NCBI GenBank assembly: GCA_964645205.1 | Contig: CAZYBO010000004.1 | Span: 1 to 64,000, forward strand | Length of the DNA stretch: 64,000 bases | Direction of reading: 5' to 3' | Origin: CAZYBO01 sp964645205 | Lineage (GTDB): Bacteria; Pseudomonadota; Alphaproteobacteria; Rickettsiales; SXRF01 | Shown here: piece after piece, positions 11,607 through 22,679 of the stretch | How the letters are laid out: every line of letters starts with the position of its first letter | Position numbering within the stretch: the first letter of the stretch is position 1 | Notes under the pieces: generated by a model | What the model saw: only the letters and a program-made list of their open reading frames with translations | Told to the model about the DNA's origin: nothing | Databases searched by the model: none | Made by a program: the position numbers and the translations under genes

Positions 11607-12074
11607 TCACGCTTCGTCGCGTTCTTCCCAGCCCTGCGCAGTAGCAGGTTCGGGCTTGGGCTGCTCCGGTTCGTAATTCCCCGTGAGGAACGCAGGCAAC
11701 TGGCTGCCCGCCTGCGGAATTTCCTCTTCCTGCGCGACGACGATATTCTCGCCTGCCTGCGCCTGCTGTTGCTGCGGGCGCGGCTGCTGCTGCGGGCGAG
11801 AAGCGTTTTCTTCCATCATCATGCGGTAGCAATGATCGGCATGCTGCAGGTAGTTTTCCGCCAGCACGCGGTCGCCCTGCGCCAGCGTGTCACGCGCCTG
11901 AGCGAGGTATTTTTCACGCAGCGCGCCGTAATTCTTGCGCGGGCGGTTATGGCCGCCGCCGTTATGGTTGCTGTGGCCGCCGCCGGAGCCGCCGCCCTGA
12001 GAGAAGCGCTGCTTCCTGTGATTGTTATGGTTGCTGTGGCCGGTTGCGTTTTGCATGGGTGTTCTCTTTCTCAT
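11607..12074 (-). CDS. DUF4167 domain protein
   Basis: A 155-residue basic protein with a Gly/Asn/His-rich N-terminus. A conserved helical segment follows (KYLAQARDTLAQGDRVLAEN to HADHCYRMM, about residues 52-85), typical of the alphaproteobacterial DUF4167 family, and then a Gln/Pro-rich tail. The function is unknown; the composition suggests RNA or ribosome association, which is inference. It follows prmC by 12 bp in the prfA-prmC-DUF4167 order common in alphaproteobacteria. Two starts are possible: the ATG at 12074 and an ATG six codons later. The first is reported, but the N-terminus is uncertain. Confidence 0.8.
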   Translation of the reverse strand: MRKRTPMQNATGHSNHNNHRKQRFSQGGGSGGGHSNHNGGGHNRPRKNYGALREKYLAQARDTLAQGDRVLAENYLQHADHCYRMMMEENASRPQQQPRPQQQQAQAGENIVVAQEEEIPQAGSQLPAFLTGNYEPEQPKPEPATAQGWEERDEA

Positions 12075-12086
12075 GTAGGAGCCTTT

Positions 12087-12971
12087 TTAAAGTGAATGAT
12101 TAGGGGTGAGCAGAATGCATCGCGGCAAGTGCTGTATGTCGTGCCTGACGGCATGCACCTGCAGCGCGTGTTGTACGGCCAGCGTTTCCAGCGCCTGCTG
12201 CTGGCCGATGCCCATTTCCAGCGCCGCCATCCCGCGCTTGGCGAGGAAGCGCGGCAGCGCGGCGATGATGGTGCGGTAGCAATCCAGCCCGTCCTCGCCG
12301 CCGTCGAGCGCCAGCTTCGGTTCGTGCTGCGATACTTCCGGCGGGCAGTCGGCAATATCGCGCGTGGGGATATAAGGTGGATTGGATACGATGATGTCGA
12401 AGTTGCCCTCAATTTTTTCGCACCAATCCGACAACATGAACTGCGCGCGCGTTTTCACGCCGAGCGCGGCTGCGTTTTCCATCGCCACCCGCAGCGCATG
12501 CGGGCATTTATCGACGCCGACGCCGCTTGCGTTCGGGAATTCGTTGAGCAGCGTCAGCAGCAGGCAGCCCGTGCCCGTGCCGAGATCGAGAATGCGCAAA
12601 GGCGCGTCGCGGTCGGGCATCGCTTTGACGAGCGCCTGAATGATGGTTTCGCTGTCCGGCCTCGGGTCGAGCGTATGCTCGGTCACCCGGAAATCCAGCC
12701 CGTAAAATTCGCGCCTGCCGATAAGCTGCGCCACCGGCTGCCTCCGCGCACGCCTATCCACCAGATCGCGGTACGCATCTTCCTGCCACGCCGTCAGCGG
12801 TTCGTCGAGCGCCATCAACAGCTGCTCGCGGCTGACGCCCAGCGCATGTTCCAGCAGCAGCCGCGCATCGAGCGACGCGGTTTCGATATGCTCCGCCTGC
12901 AAGCGCATCACCGCTTCGCGCAGCGCTTCCTTGGCGGTATGTGACTGGGGAGTGAGTGCGAATGCGCGCAT
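12087..12971 (-). CDS. prmC: Release factor glutamine methyltransferase PrmC
   Basis: PrmC (HemK) N5-methylates the Gln of the GGQ motif in release factors, which speeds peptide release. The protein has 294 residues. A helical N-terminal domain holds LDARLLLEHALG. The catalytic Rossmann domain has the SAM loop ILDLGTGTGCLLLTLL and the signature NPPYIP, which binds the substrate glutamine. It overlaps the end of prfA by one base (TGATG), so translation is probably coupled to that of its own substrate RF1. The C-terminus is slightly longer than the minimal family. Confidence 0.96.
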   Translation of the reverse strand: MRAFALTPQSHTAKEALREAVMRLQAEHIETASLDARLLLEHALGVSREQLLMALDEPLTAWQEDAYRDLVDRRARRQPVAQLIGRREFYGLDFRVTEHTLDPRPDSETIIQALVKAMPDRDAPLRILDLGTGTGCLLLTLLNEFPNASGVGVDKCPHALRVAMENAAALGVKTRAQFMLSDWCEKIEGNFDIIVSNPPYIPTRDIADCPPEVSQHEPKLALDGGEDGLDCYRTIIAALPRFLAKRGMAALEMGIGQQQALETLAVQHALQVHAVRHDIQHLPRCILLTPNHSL

Positions 12972-14041
12972 CAGCCCAGCTCCGCCAGCTGTTTCGCCTG
13001 ATCGTCGGCGATCAGCGCGTCGGCGAGTTCGGAGATGTCGCCGTTCATGACTTCGTCGATTTTATAGAGCGTGAGGTTGATGCGGTGATCGGTCACGCGG
13101 CCTTGCGGGAAGTTGTAGGTGCGGATGCGCTCCGAGCGGTCGCCCGAGCCGACCTGTTCCTTGCGCATGCCCGCGCGTTCGTTGGCGAGTTTTTCGCGCT
13201 CCATTTCATATAACCGTGCACGCAACACTTTCAGCGCCTTGATTTTATTTTTTATCTGCGATTTTTCGTCCTGCTGCTGCACGGTCACGCCGGTGGGGAT
13301 ATGCACGATGCGCACCGCCGAATCCGTGGTGTTCACTGACTGCCCACCGGGGCCCGATGAGCGGAACACGTCGATACGCAGATCCTTATCCTCGATTTTA
13401 ATATCCACCTCTTCCGCTTCCGGCAACACGGCCACGGTCGCCGCAGATGTATGAATACGCCCCTGCGTTTCCGTCGTTGGCACGCGCTGCACGCGGTGCA
13501 CGCCGGATTCAAATTTCAGTTTGGCGAATACCGCCTTACCCGTGATTTCCGCCGTGGCATCCTTATAGCCGCCCGCGCCGCCGTCGGAAATCGACATCAC
13601 CTCAAAGCGCCAGCCCTGATTCGCCGCGTAACGCTGGTACATGCGGAACAAATCGGCCGCGAACAACGCCGCCTCATCCCCGCCCGTGCCCGCGCGCACT
13701 TCGAGGATCGCGTTCTTTTCATCCGCCGCGTCCTTCGGCAGCAGCGCAAGCTGCACCGCGCGCATCATCTCCGGCATTTTCTGCTGAATCTCGCGCATTT
13801 CGTCGTCGGCCATCGATTTCATGTCCGCGTCGCACGCCGGGTCTTTCACCATCTGTTCAAGCTCATACAGCGATTTCTTCGCGCCCAGATACGACTGGAT
13901 CACCTCCACCAGCGGCGTAAGGTCGGCATATTCCCGCGACAATTTCACAAACTCCTGCCCCGTAGCCTCCCCGCGCGACAATGCATCACGCAACTCATCA
14001 TGACGGCGGACTAGGGTATGGAGACGGTCTTCGAAGTTCAT
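12971..14041 (-). CDS. prfA: Peptide chain release factor 1
   Basis: RF1 recognises UAA and UAG and triggers hydrolysis of peptidyl-tRNA. The 356 residues are close to the usual 355-360. The anticodon-like tripeptide PxT is present as Pro188-Thr-Thr in RVPTTETQGR, which marks RF1 rather than RF2, and the catalytic GGQ is at about 232-234 (SSGPGGQSVNTTDSA). Its ATG overlaps the hisS stop as ATGA and its stop overlaps the prmC start, so hisS, prfA and prmC form a tightly coupled unit. Confidence 0.98.
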   Translation of the reverse strand: MNFEDRLHTLVRRHDELRDALSRGEATGQEFVKLSREYADLTPLVEVIQSYLGAKKSLYELEQMVKDPACDADMKSMADDEMREIQQKMPEMMRAVQLALLPKDAADEKNAILEVRAGTGGDEAALFAADLFRMYQRYAANQGWRFEVMSISDGGAGGYKDATAEITGKAVFAKLKFESGVHRVQRVPTTETQGRIHTSAATVAVLPEAEEVDIKIEDKDLRIDVFRSSGPGGQSVNTTDSAVRIVHIPTGVTVQQQDEKSQIKNKIKALKVLRARLYEMEREKLANERAGMRKEQVGSGDRSERIRTYNFPQGRVTDHRINLTLYKIDEVMNGDISELADALIADDQAKQLAELG

Positions 14042-15361
14042 TTATTGCTATCCATATCGAATAATTCTTTAAGCCTGTCATGATTTTTTAAATCGGTAAT
14101 GGGAACTTTTTGTTCATCCCGCAAGTTCATATTACGGACGATGCACAACTTCTCCGTAAGTTCGTCTGGCGCAAGGATAACAGCATGCGTAACACCACGC
14201 ACTGCGGCTTTTTCCAGTCGCTTACTTAGTTTTCCCTGCCAAGCAATTTCTACCGTAGCTTGCTGCTTGCTCCAGTTTTTCTGCAGCATGGTAAACAGGT
14301 TAAGACGAAGAGCCGCGGCAATGATATGCACGGTCAATGGTTTAATTTTTTCGAATGGTAGTATTGCAATTTTAATTTTTTGGATTGGTTCGTGGTTTCC
14401 GTACTTGCTCAAAAGCAACAGACGCTCTACCCCGGCGGCAAAACCTATTGCAGGCGTTGGCTTACCGCCCATCTGTTCAACCAATCCATCATAGCGCCCC
14501 CCCGCCAACACCGTATTTTGCGCACCCATTTCATCTGCTTCGGATACGAATTCAAATACCGTATCGCTATAATAATCGAGCCCGCGCACAAGAGAGGGGC
14601 ATCGCTCTACATTCTGGAAAAAGATAGTGTCTTTCTGGCTCAATGCTTCATAGACAGCATCGAAGCGTTTCTTAGCCTTATCGCTAAGGTAATCGGTAAT
14701 TTTCGGAGCGCCTTCGGTAATTTTTTTATCCTCAGGGCTTTTAGAATCCAGAATGCGCAATGGATTGCTCGTCAAGCGGCGTTGGCTATCTTCCGACAAG
14801 GCTCTTGCATGTGGCGTCAGGTATTGCACCAGTGCATCGCGGTAACGCACGCGACTTTCCTGATCACCCAGCGTATTGATAAGCAGCTTGCAGTTGGCGC
14901 GTCCGGTAAGCACGAATAATAAATGCCCTGCCAGCGTAATAAGCTCTACATCTGCCTGCACGCTATCATCGCCAAGCCATTCATAGTTCACCTGATGGAA
15001 TTGACGTTGGCGGCCTTTTTGAGGACGCTCATAGCGAAACAGTGGGCCGGTGGAAAACAGCTTCAATGGTAGCTTTTGCTGCAACCCATTATAAAGGAAA
15101 GAGCGTACGATGCCTGCGGTAAATTCCGGACGCAATGTCACGGAATCTTCACCTTTGGTTTTGAAGCTGAACATTTCCTTACTAACTATATCGGATGTTT
15201 CGCCGATGGAGCGTGCAAAAACATCGGTCGACTCGAAGATCGGTATGGCCATTTCTTGAAAGCCATAAAGTACGCCCAGCTCACGCGCAAAGCTCACTGT
15301 TTCCTGAAATTTCTCAAACTCTTCCGGCAAAATATCATGCGTCCCGCGTACGGGCTGGAGT

Positions 15362-15372
<11 letters not shown>
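14038..15372 (-). CDS. hisS: Histidyl-tRNA synthetase (AT-rich relative to neighbours)
   Basis: Class II synthetase that charges tRNA-His; 444 residues. Motifs: N-terminal VRGTHDILPEE, motif 2 FRYERPQKGRQRQFHQ, the histidine-specific RGLDYYSDTVFEF and motif 3 GFAAGVERLLLL, then a C-terminal anticodon-binding domain. The canonical motif 2 loop implies an ordinary G-1-containing tRNA-His, not the derived form of some alphaproteobacteria (inference). The ATG at 15370-15372 follows AGGAG; an in-frame ATG 18 bp upstream would lie in the repeat. The gene is near 42-50% G+C in sampled lines, against over 60% in prfA, so it may be a transferred copy that replaced the original. Its stop overlaps the prfA start as ATGA. 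Confidence 0.96.
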
Positions 15373-16678
<1,306 letters not shown>

Positions 16679-16700
16679 AGTAAACGTTTGCGTCAGGGAA

Positions 16701-17270
16701 TTATTTTAAGTCCATTATCGTTCTCACCTGACCTTGCAAGGGCACCAGCGTAAATTCCGCTTTTTTGACACCCGGATAATGACACGGGGGGTATAATACG
16801 TCCGGGGCGCGAAGGCAAGCGACATTGTCAACCATGGCGGCGGAAACCGGCGTGCTTCCGGGCGGGGCATCCACCACGGAAATCGAGCTATATTGAGACC
16901 TTAGCGCCAGCGCCCACACCAGATACGCTACAAAAGCCACCGCCAACCCGCCCATCACCACCGGCTTCGGCGGCGATTTTTCGCGCCTAAGCACCTGCGG
17001 CATGAAGAAAGCGCGCTGCTCAATGCCGCTTTCCACCTGTTCAAAACGGCGCACTATTTCATCCCTGTCCAGCCGCAAAAACGCGGCGTAGGACAGCAGG
17101 TAGCCCTTGGCGTACGCCAGCCCCGGCAGCACGTCCATCTCGCCTTGTTCGAGCGCTTCGAGATAGCGCACGCGGATATGCAATGACTGCGCGGCATCTT
17201 CGATACCAATGCGCATCTCCAGCCTTGCCGCACGCAGGAGCGTGCCGATTTCGGAATAGGTCGTTGTCAT
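16701..17270 (-). CDS. RodZ-like helix-turn-helix membrane protein
   Basis: A 189-residue protein with an N-terminal HTH_25-type domain (about residues 5-75, IGTLLRAARLEMRIGIEDAA) and one membrane segment at about 104-124. The periplasmic part is short. This is the architecture of RodZ, which links MreB to the wall machinery, but the C-terminal DUF4115 beta domain of full RodZ is not visible. The protein is therefore a short RodZ-like form, as is often found upstream of ispG in alphaproteobacteria. It starts with an ATGA overlap with the ptsP stop and is followed 22 bp later by ispG. A DNA-binding role is possible but less likely. Confidence 0.75.
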   Translation of the reverse strand: MTTTYSEIGTLLRAARLEMRIGIEDAAQSLHIRVRYLEALEQGEMDVLPGLAYAKGYLLSYAAFLRLDRDEIVRRFEQVESGIEQRAFFMPQVLRREKSPPKPVVMGGLAVAFVAYLVWALALRSQYSSISVVDAPPGSTPVSAAMVDNVACLRAPDVLYPPCHYPGVKKAEFTLVPLQGQVRTIMDLK

Positions 17271-19549
17271 ATTGCCGCTATGTTGTGGTCGCGCGCGTAC
17301 GCGGCAAGCCAGTGCCGCACGCTGCTTTCGTCCGTGGTAAGCAGGTAGTCCATATAGCGGGAAAGATCACCGAGGTCGAGGCTTACGATCATCGCCTTCA
17401 CCGGCGCAATCGCTGACGACGACACCGACAGGCTTCGCACGCCTACGCCCAGAAGCGCCAGCGCATCCAGCGGCTTCCTCGCCATTTCACCGCAGAAGCC
17501 GACTTCCACATTATATTCTTTCGCCTTCATCACCACGCCCTGCACCACTTTCAGCATCACGGGCGACAACGTGTCGTACCATTCCGCCATATGCAGCGCA
17601 CCGCGGTCGCAAGCGAATAGAAACTGCATCAAATCGTTGCTGCCGATAGAAAGGAAATCTATTTTCGGCAGGAGGGCGTCGAGCTGCCACAATATGGCGG
17701 GGATTTCGATCATGATGCCGATTTTTATCTCCGATGGCACCGCCTGCCCGGATTCCTTCGCCAGCGCCATTTCCTGATCGAACAGGTGCCGCGCCGCATC
17801 GTATTCCGCCACCTGCGCGATGAAGGGGAACATCACATGCAGCGGGCGGCCGGGCGAAGCGGCGATCAGCGCACGAAATTGCGTGCGCAATATGCCCGGA
17901 TGGTCAAGCCCGATGCGCGTCGCCCGCCAGCCCATCGCCGGGTTTTCTTCCTCACCCGCATGGAGGTAGGGCACTTTCTTGTCACCGCCGATGTCGAAAC
18001 TGCGGAAAATAATGCGCTTGCCGGGAAGCTGCTCCTGCATGCGCGCGTAAAGCTGGCGCTGCACTTCCACTTCCGGGAAATTATGCGAGGTCATGTAGGG
18101 CAGCTCGGTGCGATAAAGACCGATGCCGTCCACCCCTTCCTGCAACACGCTGGCGGCATCCACGAATAACCCGGCGTTGATGTTCAGCGAAATTTTCACG
18201 CCGTCTTTCGTTACGGGCGCGACATCGCGCAGCGAGGCGTATTCGGCGGCGCGCAGCGCATGCTGGCGGATATGCTGATCCATCGCTTCTTCGAGGCTAT
18301 CGCTCGGGCGCACATAGACGGTGCCCGATTCGCCGTCCAGAATCAACAGATCGCCCGGCTGGATCACCGAGGTGGCCTGCTCAACCTTGGCAAGCGCGGG
18401 AATATCCATGGCGCGCGCGATCACCGCCGTGTGCGAGGTGGATGAGCCTTCCTCCAGCACCAGCCCCTTGATGCGCGTATGGTCGTAATCCAGCAATTCC
18501 GCTGGTCCCAGCGTACGAGCGACTAAAATAAACCGCTCCGGCAACTCATGCGGCGCAGGCGCGATGGGCTTGTCCATCAGCACATGCAGCAGGCGATTGG
18601 AGACATCTTCCAGATCCTGCATGCGTTCTTTGATGTAGGAATCGGCGATCTGGTTCATGCGCGCCTGCAGCTCTTCCTGCACTTTGCGCACGGACGCTTC
18701 CGCCGTCAGACCGGATGCGATCGCTGCTTCAATGCGCGCCGCCCAGCCGCGATCCTGCGTGAATAAAACGTAGGTTTCAATGATCTGCCGCTTTTCATCG
18801 TCCTCAGCAAGGCCGGAGGACTCGATATACTGGTCGAACGTATCCTGCAGCGAGCGCAATGCCGTATTGAAACGCGTTTTCTCAAGATCGATGTCGGAGG
18901 CAACGTAGCGCGTAATCACCAACTGCGGGCGGTGCAGCACCGCTGGCGCTTTCACGATGCCCGACGACAGGCGCATACCCGATAATTGCTGAGATACCAA
19001 ACCTTCAGTAGCCGTCTTGATTTCCTGCTTATCGACGAGCTGACCCGACATCGCCATTTCCGACAGCACCATCGCCACCGTCTGCAGCACTTCCGCCTGC
19101 GCCTGCGAATAGCGCGTAGCTTTTTTCCCCTGCACGACGAGTACGCCGATCACCCGCCCGCCCTGCAAAATCGGCACGCCGATGAACGAGCTGTAGATTT
19201 CTTCCCCCGTTTCCGGGCGGTATTCAAACTTGGGATGCGAGGCGGCGTCGGCAATGTTCAGCGGTTGCGCGCTGGCAGCGATCGAACCCACCAGCCCCTG
19301 CCCCACGGTCAACCGTGTCAGGTGCACCGAGGATTTTTTAAGCCCTTCGCTTGCGAACAATTCAAGAATATCGCCTGCGCGCAAGAGATATACCGAGCAC
19401 ACTTCCGAATTCATGCCGCCCGCGATAATTTTCACTACCTGGTCGAGCCGCGCCTGCGCACCTGCGGCTTGTGCCATCACGTCGCGAATCTGACGCAGCA
19501 GGGTAAGCGGAGAAGCGGACGGCGCTATTTTTTTCTTCAGGCCTGACAC
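17267..19549 (-). CDS. ptsP: Phosphoenolpyruvate-protein phosphotransferase PtsP (EI-Ntr) with GAF domain
   Basis: EI-Ntr, first enzyme of the nitrogen-related PTS, passes phosphate from PEP to NPr and regulates metabolism rather than sugar uptake. The 760-residue protein has an N-terminal GAF domain (about residues 10-165), a linker, the PEP-utiliser N domain, the phosphohistidine domain with His373 in GSSTSHTAVIARAMDIPA, and the C-terminal TIM barrel with GSNDLMQF and FCGEMARKP. It overlaps the upstream nitronate-monooxygenase-like gene by 13 bp and the downstream RodZ-like gene by 4 bp. The position between lysC and prfA is typical of alphaproteobacteria. No ptsN or ptsO (NPr) gene is in the window. 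Confidence 0.95.
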   Translation of the reverse strand: MSGLKKKIAPSASPLTLLRQIRDVMAQAAGAQARLDQVVKIIAGGMNSEVCSVYLLRAGDILELFASEGLKKSSVHLTRLTVGQGLVGSIAASAQPLNIADAASHPKFEYRPETGEEIYSSFIGVPILQGGRVIGVLVVQGKKATRYSQAQAEVLQTVAMVLSEMAMSGQLVDKQEIKTATEGLVSQQLSGMRLSSGIVKAPAVLHRPQLVITRYVASDIDLEKTRFNTALRSLQDTFDQYIESSGLAEDDEKRQIIETYVLFTQDRGWAARIEAAIASGLTAEASVRKVQEELQARMNQIADSYIKERMQDLEDVSNRLLHVLMDKPIAPAPHELPERFILVARTLGPAELLDYDHTRIKGLVLEEGSSTSHTAVIARAMDIPALAKVEQATSVIQPGDLLILDGESGTVYVRPSDSLEEAMDQHIRQHALRAAEYASLRDVAPVTKDGVKISLNINAGLFVDAASVLQEGVDGIGLYRTELPYMTSHNFPEVEVQRQLYARMQEQLPGKRIIFRSFDIGGDKKVPYLHAGEEENPAMGWRATRIGLDHPGILRTQFRALIAASPGRPLHVMFPFIAQVAEYDAARHLFDQEMALAKESGQAVPSEIKIGIMIEIPAILWQLDALLPKIDFLSIGSNDLMQFLFACDRGALHMAEWYDTLSPVMLKVVQGVVMKAKEYNVEVGFCGEMARKPLDALALLGVGVRSLSVSSSAIAPVKAMIVSLDLGDLSRYMDYLLTTDESSVRHWLAAYARDHNIAAI

Positions 19550-20577
19550 AGCGCACCCGGCACGGCCGAAAGATGGGGTTTGGCGGCAAGATGCGCCTCG
19601 GCCTGCGCGACCAGCTCATCCACGATTTCCTTGCAGGGCTGGATTTTGGTCACCATCCCCACGCTTTGCCCGGCCATGACCGAGCCGTTTTCCACGTCAC
19701 CGTCTACCACGGCTTTGCGCAACGCGCCCGCCCAGAAATGCTCGATCTTGAGCTGCGCTTCTTTCTTATCCAGCGCGCCGCTGCGGAACTGCGCGATCAC
19801 CTCATGCTGCGTGCGCGTGAAGGCGTCGGACGCTTTATTCACGATCGCGCGCACCGGGATCACCGGGAAATCCGGGTCGATCTGCACCGACGGCATGGCG
19901 TCGCGCGCCTGCGAGCGGATGAACAATTCCTTGAAATTCGCATGGGCGACGCATTCCGTGGCGCACACAAAGCGCGTGCCGAGCTGCACGCCTGCCGCAC
20001 CCATCTCCAGATACGACGCCATCGCCTCGCCGCGGCCGATGCCGCCTGCCACGAACACCGGCACTTCGCGGATGTTCGGCAGAATTTCCTGCGCCAGCAC
20101 GGAGGTGGATACCGGGCCGATATGCCCACCCGCTTCCATCCCTTCGATCACCAGCGCGTCGATGCCCAGCCGTACGAGCTTGCGCCCGATAATCGCCGAC
20201 GGCGCAAAGCCAATCACCTTCGCGCCATATTCTTTGATCGCCTTGATCCAGCCGTCTTTCGGGATGCCGCCTGCGAGCACCACATGCGTTACCTTGTGTT
20301 TTTTGCACACCGCGATCAGCTCATCCATCTGCGGGTGCATGATGATGAGGTTCACGCCGAACGGTTTCTGCGTAAGTTTTTTCGTCTCCGCGATTTCCTT
20401 ATCGAGCAATTCCGGCGTCATCGAGCTGCACGCGATCACCCCGAACGCCCCGGCATTGGACATCGCCGCCACAAGGTGGCGCTCCGACACCCACGACATC
20501 GCCCCGCCCATAATCGCATAGCGGCTGCCGAGCAGTTCGACGCCGCGTTGCATGAGAATATCGAGCGTTGAAGTCAT
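19537..20577 (-). CDS. Nitronate monooxygenase / FabK-like flavoprotein
   Basis: A 346-residue FMN-dependent TIM-barrel protein of the nitronate monooxygenase (2-nitropropane dioxygenase) family. Visible marks are RYAIMGGAMSWVS at the N-terminus, VIEGMEAGGHIGP with the conserved histidine, VFVAGGIGRGEAMASYL and GAAGVQLGTRFVCATEC. The related FabK enoyl-ACP reductases share these motifs, so the reaction cannot be fixed from sequence alone. AAGGAA precedes the ATG. It overlaps ptsP by 13 bp and follows the DUF486 gene by 4 bp on the same strand, which suggests cotranscription. Confidence 0.85.
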   Translation of the reverse strand: MTSTLDILMQRGVELLGSRYAIMGGAMSWVSERHLVAAMSNAGAFGVIACSSMTPELLDKEIAETKKLTQKPFGVNLIIMHPQMDELIAVCKKHKVTHVVLAGGIPKDGWIKAIKEYGAKVIGFAPSAIIGRKLVRLGIDALVIEGMEAGGHIGPVSTSVLAQEILPNIREVPVFVAGGIGRGEAMASYLEMGAAGVQLGTRFVCATECVAHANFKELFIRSQARDAMPSVQIDPDFPVIPVRAIVNKASDAFTRTQHEVIAQFRSGALDKKEAQLKIEHFWAGALRKAVVDGDVENGSVMAGQSVGMVTKIQPCKEIVDELVAQAEAHLAAKPHLSAVPGALCQA

Positions 20578-20581
20578 ACAG

Positions 20582-20932
20582 TTACCATTCCTTGAAAATC
20601 ACATACACGGCCACGCAGATCAACGCAAACCCTACCGCATGATTCCATTTGATCGCCTCGCCGAGATACCACCACGAAAACAGGCTGAACACCAGCAGCG
20701 TAATCACTTCCTGAATCGTTTTCAGCTCCACTGCCGAAAAATGACCGTATCCGATGCGATTGGCAGGCACCTGGAAACAATATTCCAGCAGCGCGATCCC
20801 CCAGCTGACGCCGATCACCGTCAATATCGGCGCATCCTTATATTTCAGGTGGCCGTACCACGCGAAAATCATAAACATATTAGAAAGCAGCAACAGCCCG
20901 ATCGTCACGAAGGGGACAGGTAAGCTCGGCAT
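20582..20932 (-). CDS. DUF486 small multidrug-type membrane protein
   Basis: A 116-residue, very hydrophobic protein with four predicted membrane helices (about 7-27, 36-52, 73-90 and 98-114). The pattern NMFMIFAWYGHLKY and YCFQVPANRIGY is typical of DUF486, a family related to small drug/metabolite transporters; its substrate is unknown. It lies between lysC (17 bp upstream) and the nitronate-monooxygenase-like gene (4 bp downstream) on the same strand, so it is probably part of the lysC operon. Confidence 0.85.
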   Translation of the reverse strand: MPSLPVPFVTIGLLLLSNMFMIFAWYGHLKYKDAPILTVIGVSWGIALLEYCFQVPANRIGYGHFSAVELKTIQEVITLLVFSLFSWWYLGEAIKWNHAVGFALICVAVYVIFKEW

Positions 20933-20949
20933 CGGATGCGCTCCGTAAG

Positions 20950-22179
20950 TTAAGCCTGTTCCAGTTCAAACGCCGCATGCAGCGCGCGCACGGCCAATTC
21001 CGTATATTCCTCCGCGATCAGCACGCTGATTTTGATTTCGGAGGTAGAGATTACCGAGATGTTGATGTTTTTCTCCGCCAGCGTCTTGAACATGGTCAAT
21101 GCGACACCGGCGTGGCTGCGCATACCTACGCCCACGATGGAGATTTTCGCCACGTTGCGGTCGGAATGCAGGGTTTTATAATTCAAAACTTTGCGGGCTT
21201 TTTCCACAGTGGCCAGCGCGCGCTCAAGGTCGCCGCTCGGCACGGTGAAGGTGATGTCGGTATCCTTGCCGTCCTCGGTCACGTTCTGCACGATCATGTC
21301 TACATTGATGCCGGCGTCCGCCAGCGGGCCGAACAGGGCGGCCGACATGCCGGGCACGTTGGGGATGTCGGTTAAGGTAAGCCGTGCGTCGTCGCGCGAG
21401 AACGCGATGCCGGTTATGCGTTTTTGTTCCACGATTTCCTCCTCGTTTACCAATAATGTTCCCGGCGCGTCGGAAAAGCTCGACAGCACCTGCACGACGA
21501 CGCCGTGGTTCATAGCCATTTCCACCGAGCGGGTCTGCAATACTTTCGCGCCTAGCGACGCCATTTCCAGCATTTCCTCGTAGGAGATTTTTTCCAGCTT
21601 GCGCGCCCCCGGCACGATGCGCGGATCGGTGGTGTAGACCCCGTCCACGTCCGTATAAATATCGCAGCGATCCGCATTAAGCGCCGCCGCCAGCGCCACC
21701 GCCGACGTATCCGAACCGCCGCGCCCAAGCGTGGCAATGCGCCCATGCTGAGACACGCCCTGAAACCCGGCGACGACTACCACCTTACCTTCCGCCAGCG
21801 CTTTTTCCATCGCCGCCGGCTCAATGGCGCCGATACGCGCCTTGCCGTGCGCGTCATCCGTGATTAATGGAATCTGCCAGCCGCAGAACGAGCGCGCGGG
21901 AATGCCCATCTCATGCAGGCACAACGCCAGCAGGCCGCTGGTCACCTGTTCGCCCGACGACACCACATGGTCGTATTCCGCCCATGCTTCCGGTGTGGTC
22001 AGCGGCGAGAGCTGGTTGACGTAATCCACGAGTTGGTTGGTGACGCCCGCCATAGCGGATACCACCACCGCCACTTCGTTCCCGGCGGCGAGTTCTTTTT
22101 TCACTTTGGAGGCGACGTTCTTGATCCTCTCGATATTCGCAACCGAGGTGCCGCCGAATTTCTGTACAATGCGCGCCAT
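20950..22179 (-). CDS. lysC: Aspartokinase
   Basis: Aspartokinase phosphorylates aspartate, the first step to lysine, threonine and methionine. The 409-residue form has the kinase domain with the signature IVQKFGGTSVANIERI at the start, the aspartate-binding TLGRGGSDTSAVALAAAL, and two C-terminal ACT regulatory domains (about 265-409). This is the single-domain LysC type found in alphaproteobacteria and Gram-positives; a separate beta subunit from an internal start is possible but not shown. It likely heads the lysC-DUF486-nmo-ptsP-rodZ-ispG-hisS-prfA-prmC run on the minus strand. No lysine riboswitch was seen upstream. Confidence 0.96.
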   Translation of the reverse strand: MARIVQKFGGTSVANIERIKNVASKVKKELAAGNEVAVVVSAMAGVTNQLVDYVNQLSPLTTPEAWAEYDHVVSSGEQVTSGLLALCLHEMGIPARSFCGWQIPLITDDAHGKARIGAIEPAAMEKALAEGKVVVVAGFQGVSQHGRIATLGRGGSDTSAVALAAALNADRCDIYTDVDGVYTTDPRIVPGARKLEKISYEEMLEMASLGAKVLQTRSVEMAMNHGVVVQVLSSFSDAPGTLLVNEEEIVEQKRITGIAFSRDDARLTLTDIPNVPGMSAALFGPLADAGINVDMIVQNVTEDGKDTDITFTVPSGDLERALATVEKARKVLNYKTLHSDRNVAKISIVGVGMRSHAGVALTMFKTLAEKNINISVISTSEIKISVLIAEEYTELAVRALHAAFELEQA

Positions 22180-22211
22180 AGTTCTACACTTATTGCCGTT
22201 GGCCGATAGTT

Positions 22212-22679
22212 CTAGGCAAATTCGTACGACATGACAAGCGCATCTGTATAGCTTCCGTCCGTCTGGCGGTAATAATCTTTCCGGAGGCCGGATACGACAA
22301 ACCCGTGTTTTTCATAGAGCAACCGGGCGGGATCGTTGTTTTCCGCCACTTCCAGGAACATGGCACGCACCTGACGCCCGGCGGCTTCGGCCAGCGCCAC
22401 AGCCAGCAAGCGCCCCGCCAGCCCGCGCCTGCGGTGCGCACCTGCCACCGCCATGGTAATGATTTCCCCCTGCTCAAATAATAGGCGGCATACGATCATC
22501 CCGGCAGGCGATCCTCCCTGTGAGGCAAGCCAAGCAACCGTGCCATCGACGGCCAACAGCGCACTAAATTCTTTTGCATTCCAGCCTATTGGGAAAGATT
22601 CCTGATGTAACGCCGCGAATGCGTCTGTATCTGCGATCCCCGCCTGCCGCAGCGTCAGGGCGTCATTTTTTAAAGACAC
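22212..22679 (-). CDS. GNAT family N-acetyltransferase (RimI-like)
   Basis: A 155-residue GNAT protein. The acetyl-CoA pyrophosphate loop is in VAGAHRRRGLAGRLLAVAL and the C-terminal part LYEKHGFVVSGLRKDYY is typical of RimI-like enzymes, which acetylate the N-terminus of ribosomal S18 in E. coli. The substrate here is not proven. The start is GTG at 22677-22679 and overlaps the upstream methyltransferase gene by 17 bp, so translation may be coupled. lysC follows after 32 bp. Confidence 0.85.
   Translation of the reverse strand: MSLKNDALTLRQAGIADTDAFAALHQESFPIGWNAKEFSALLAVDGTVAWLASQGGSPAGMIVCRLLFEQGEIITMAVAGAHRRRGLAGRLLAVALAEAAGRQVRAMFLEVAENNDPARLLYEKHGFVVSGLRKDYYRQTDGSYTDALVMSYEFA

Noticed and set aside
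19573..20571. Two long open frames opposite the nitronate-monooxygenase-like gene
   Set aside because: Both mirror the real gene in other frames and have His/Arg-rich or Ser/Thr-rich composition typical of shadows.
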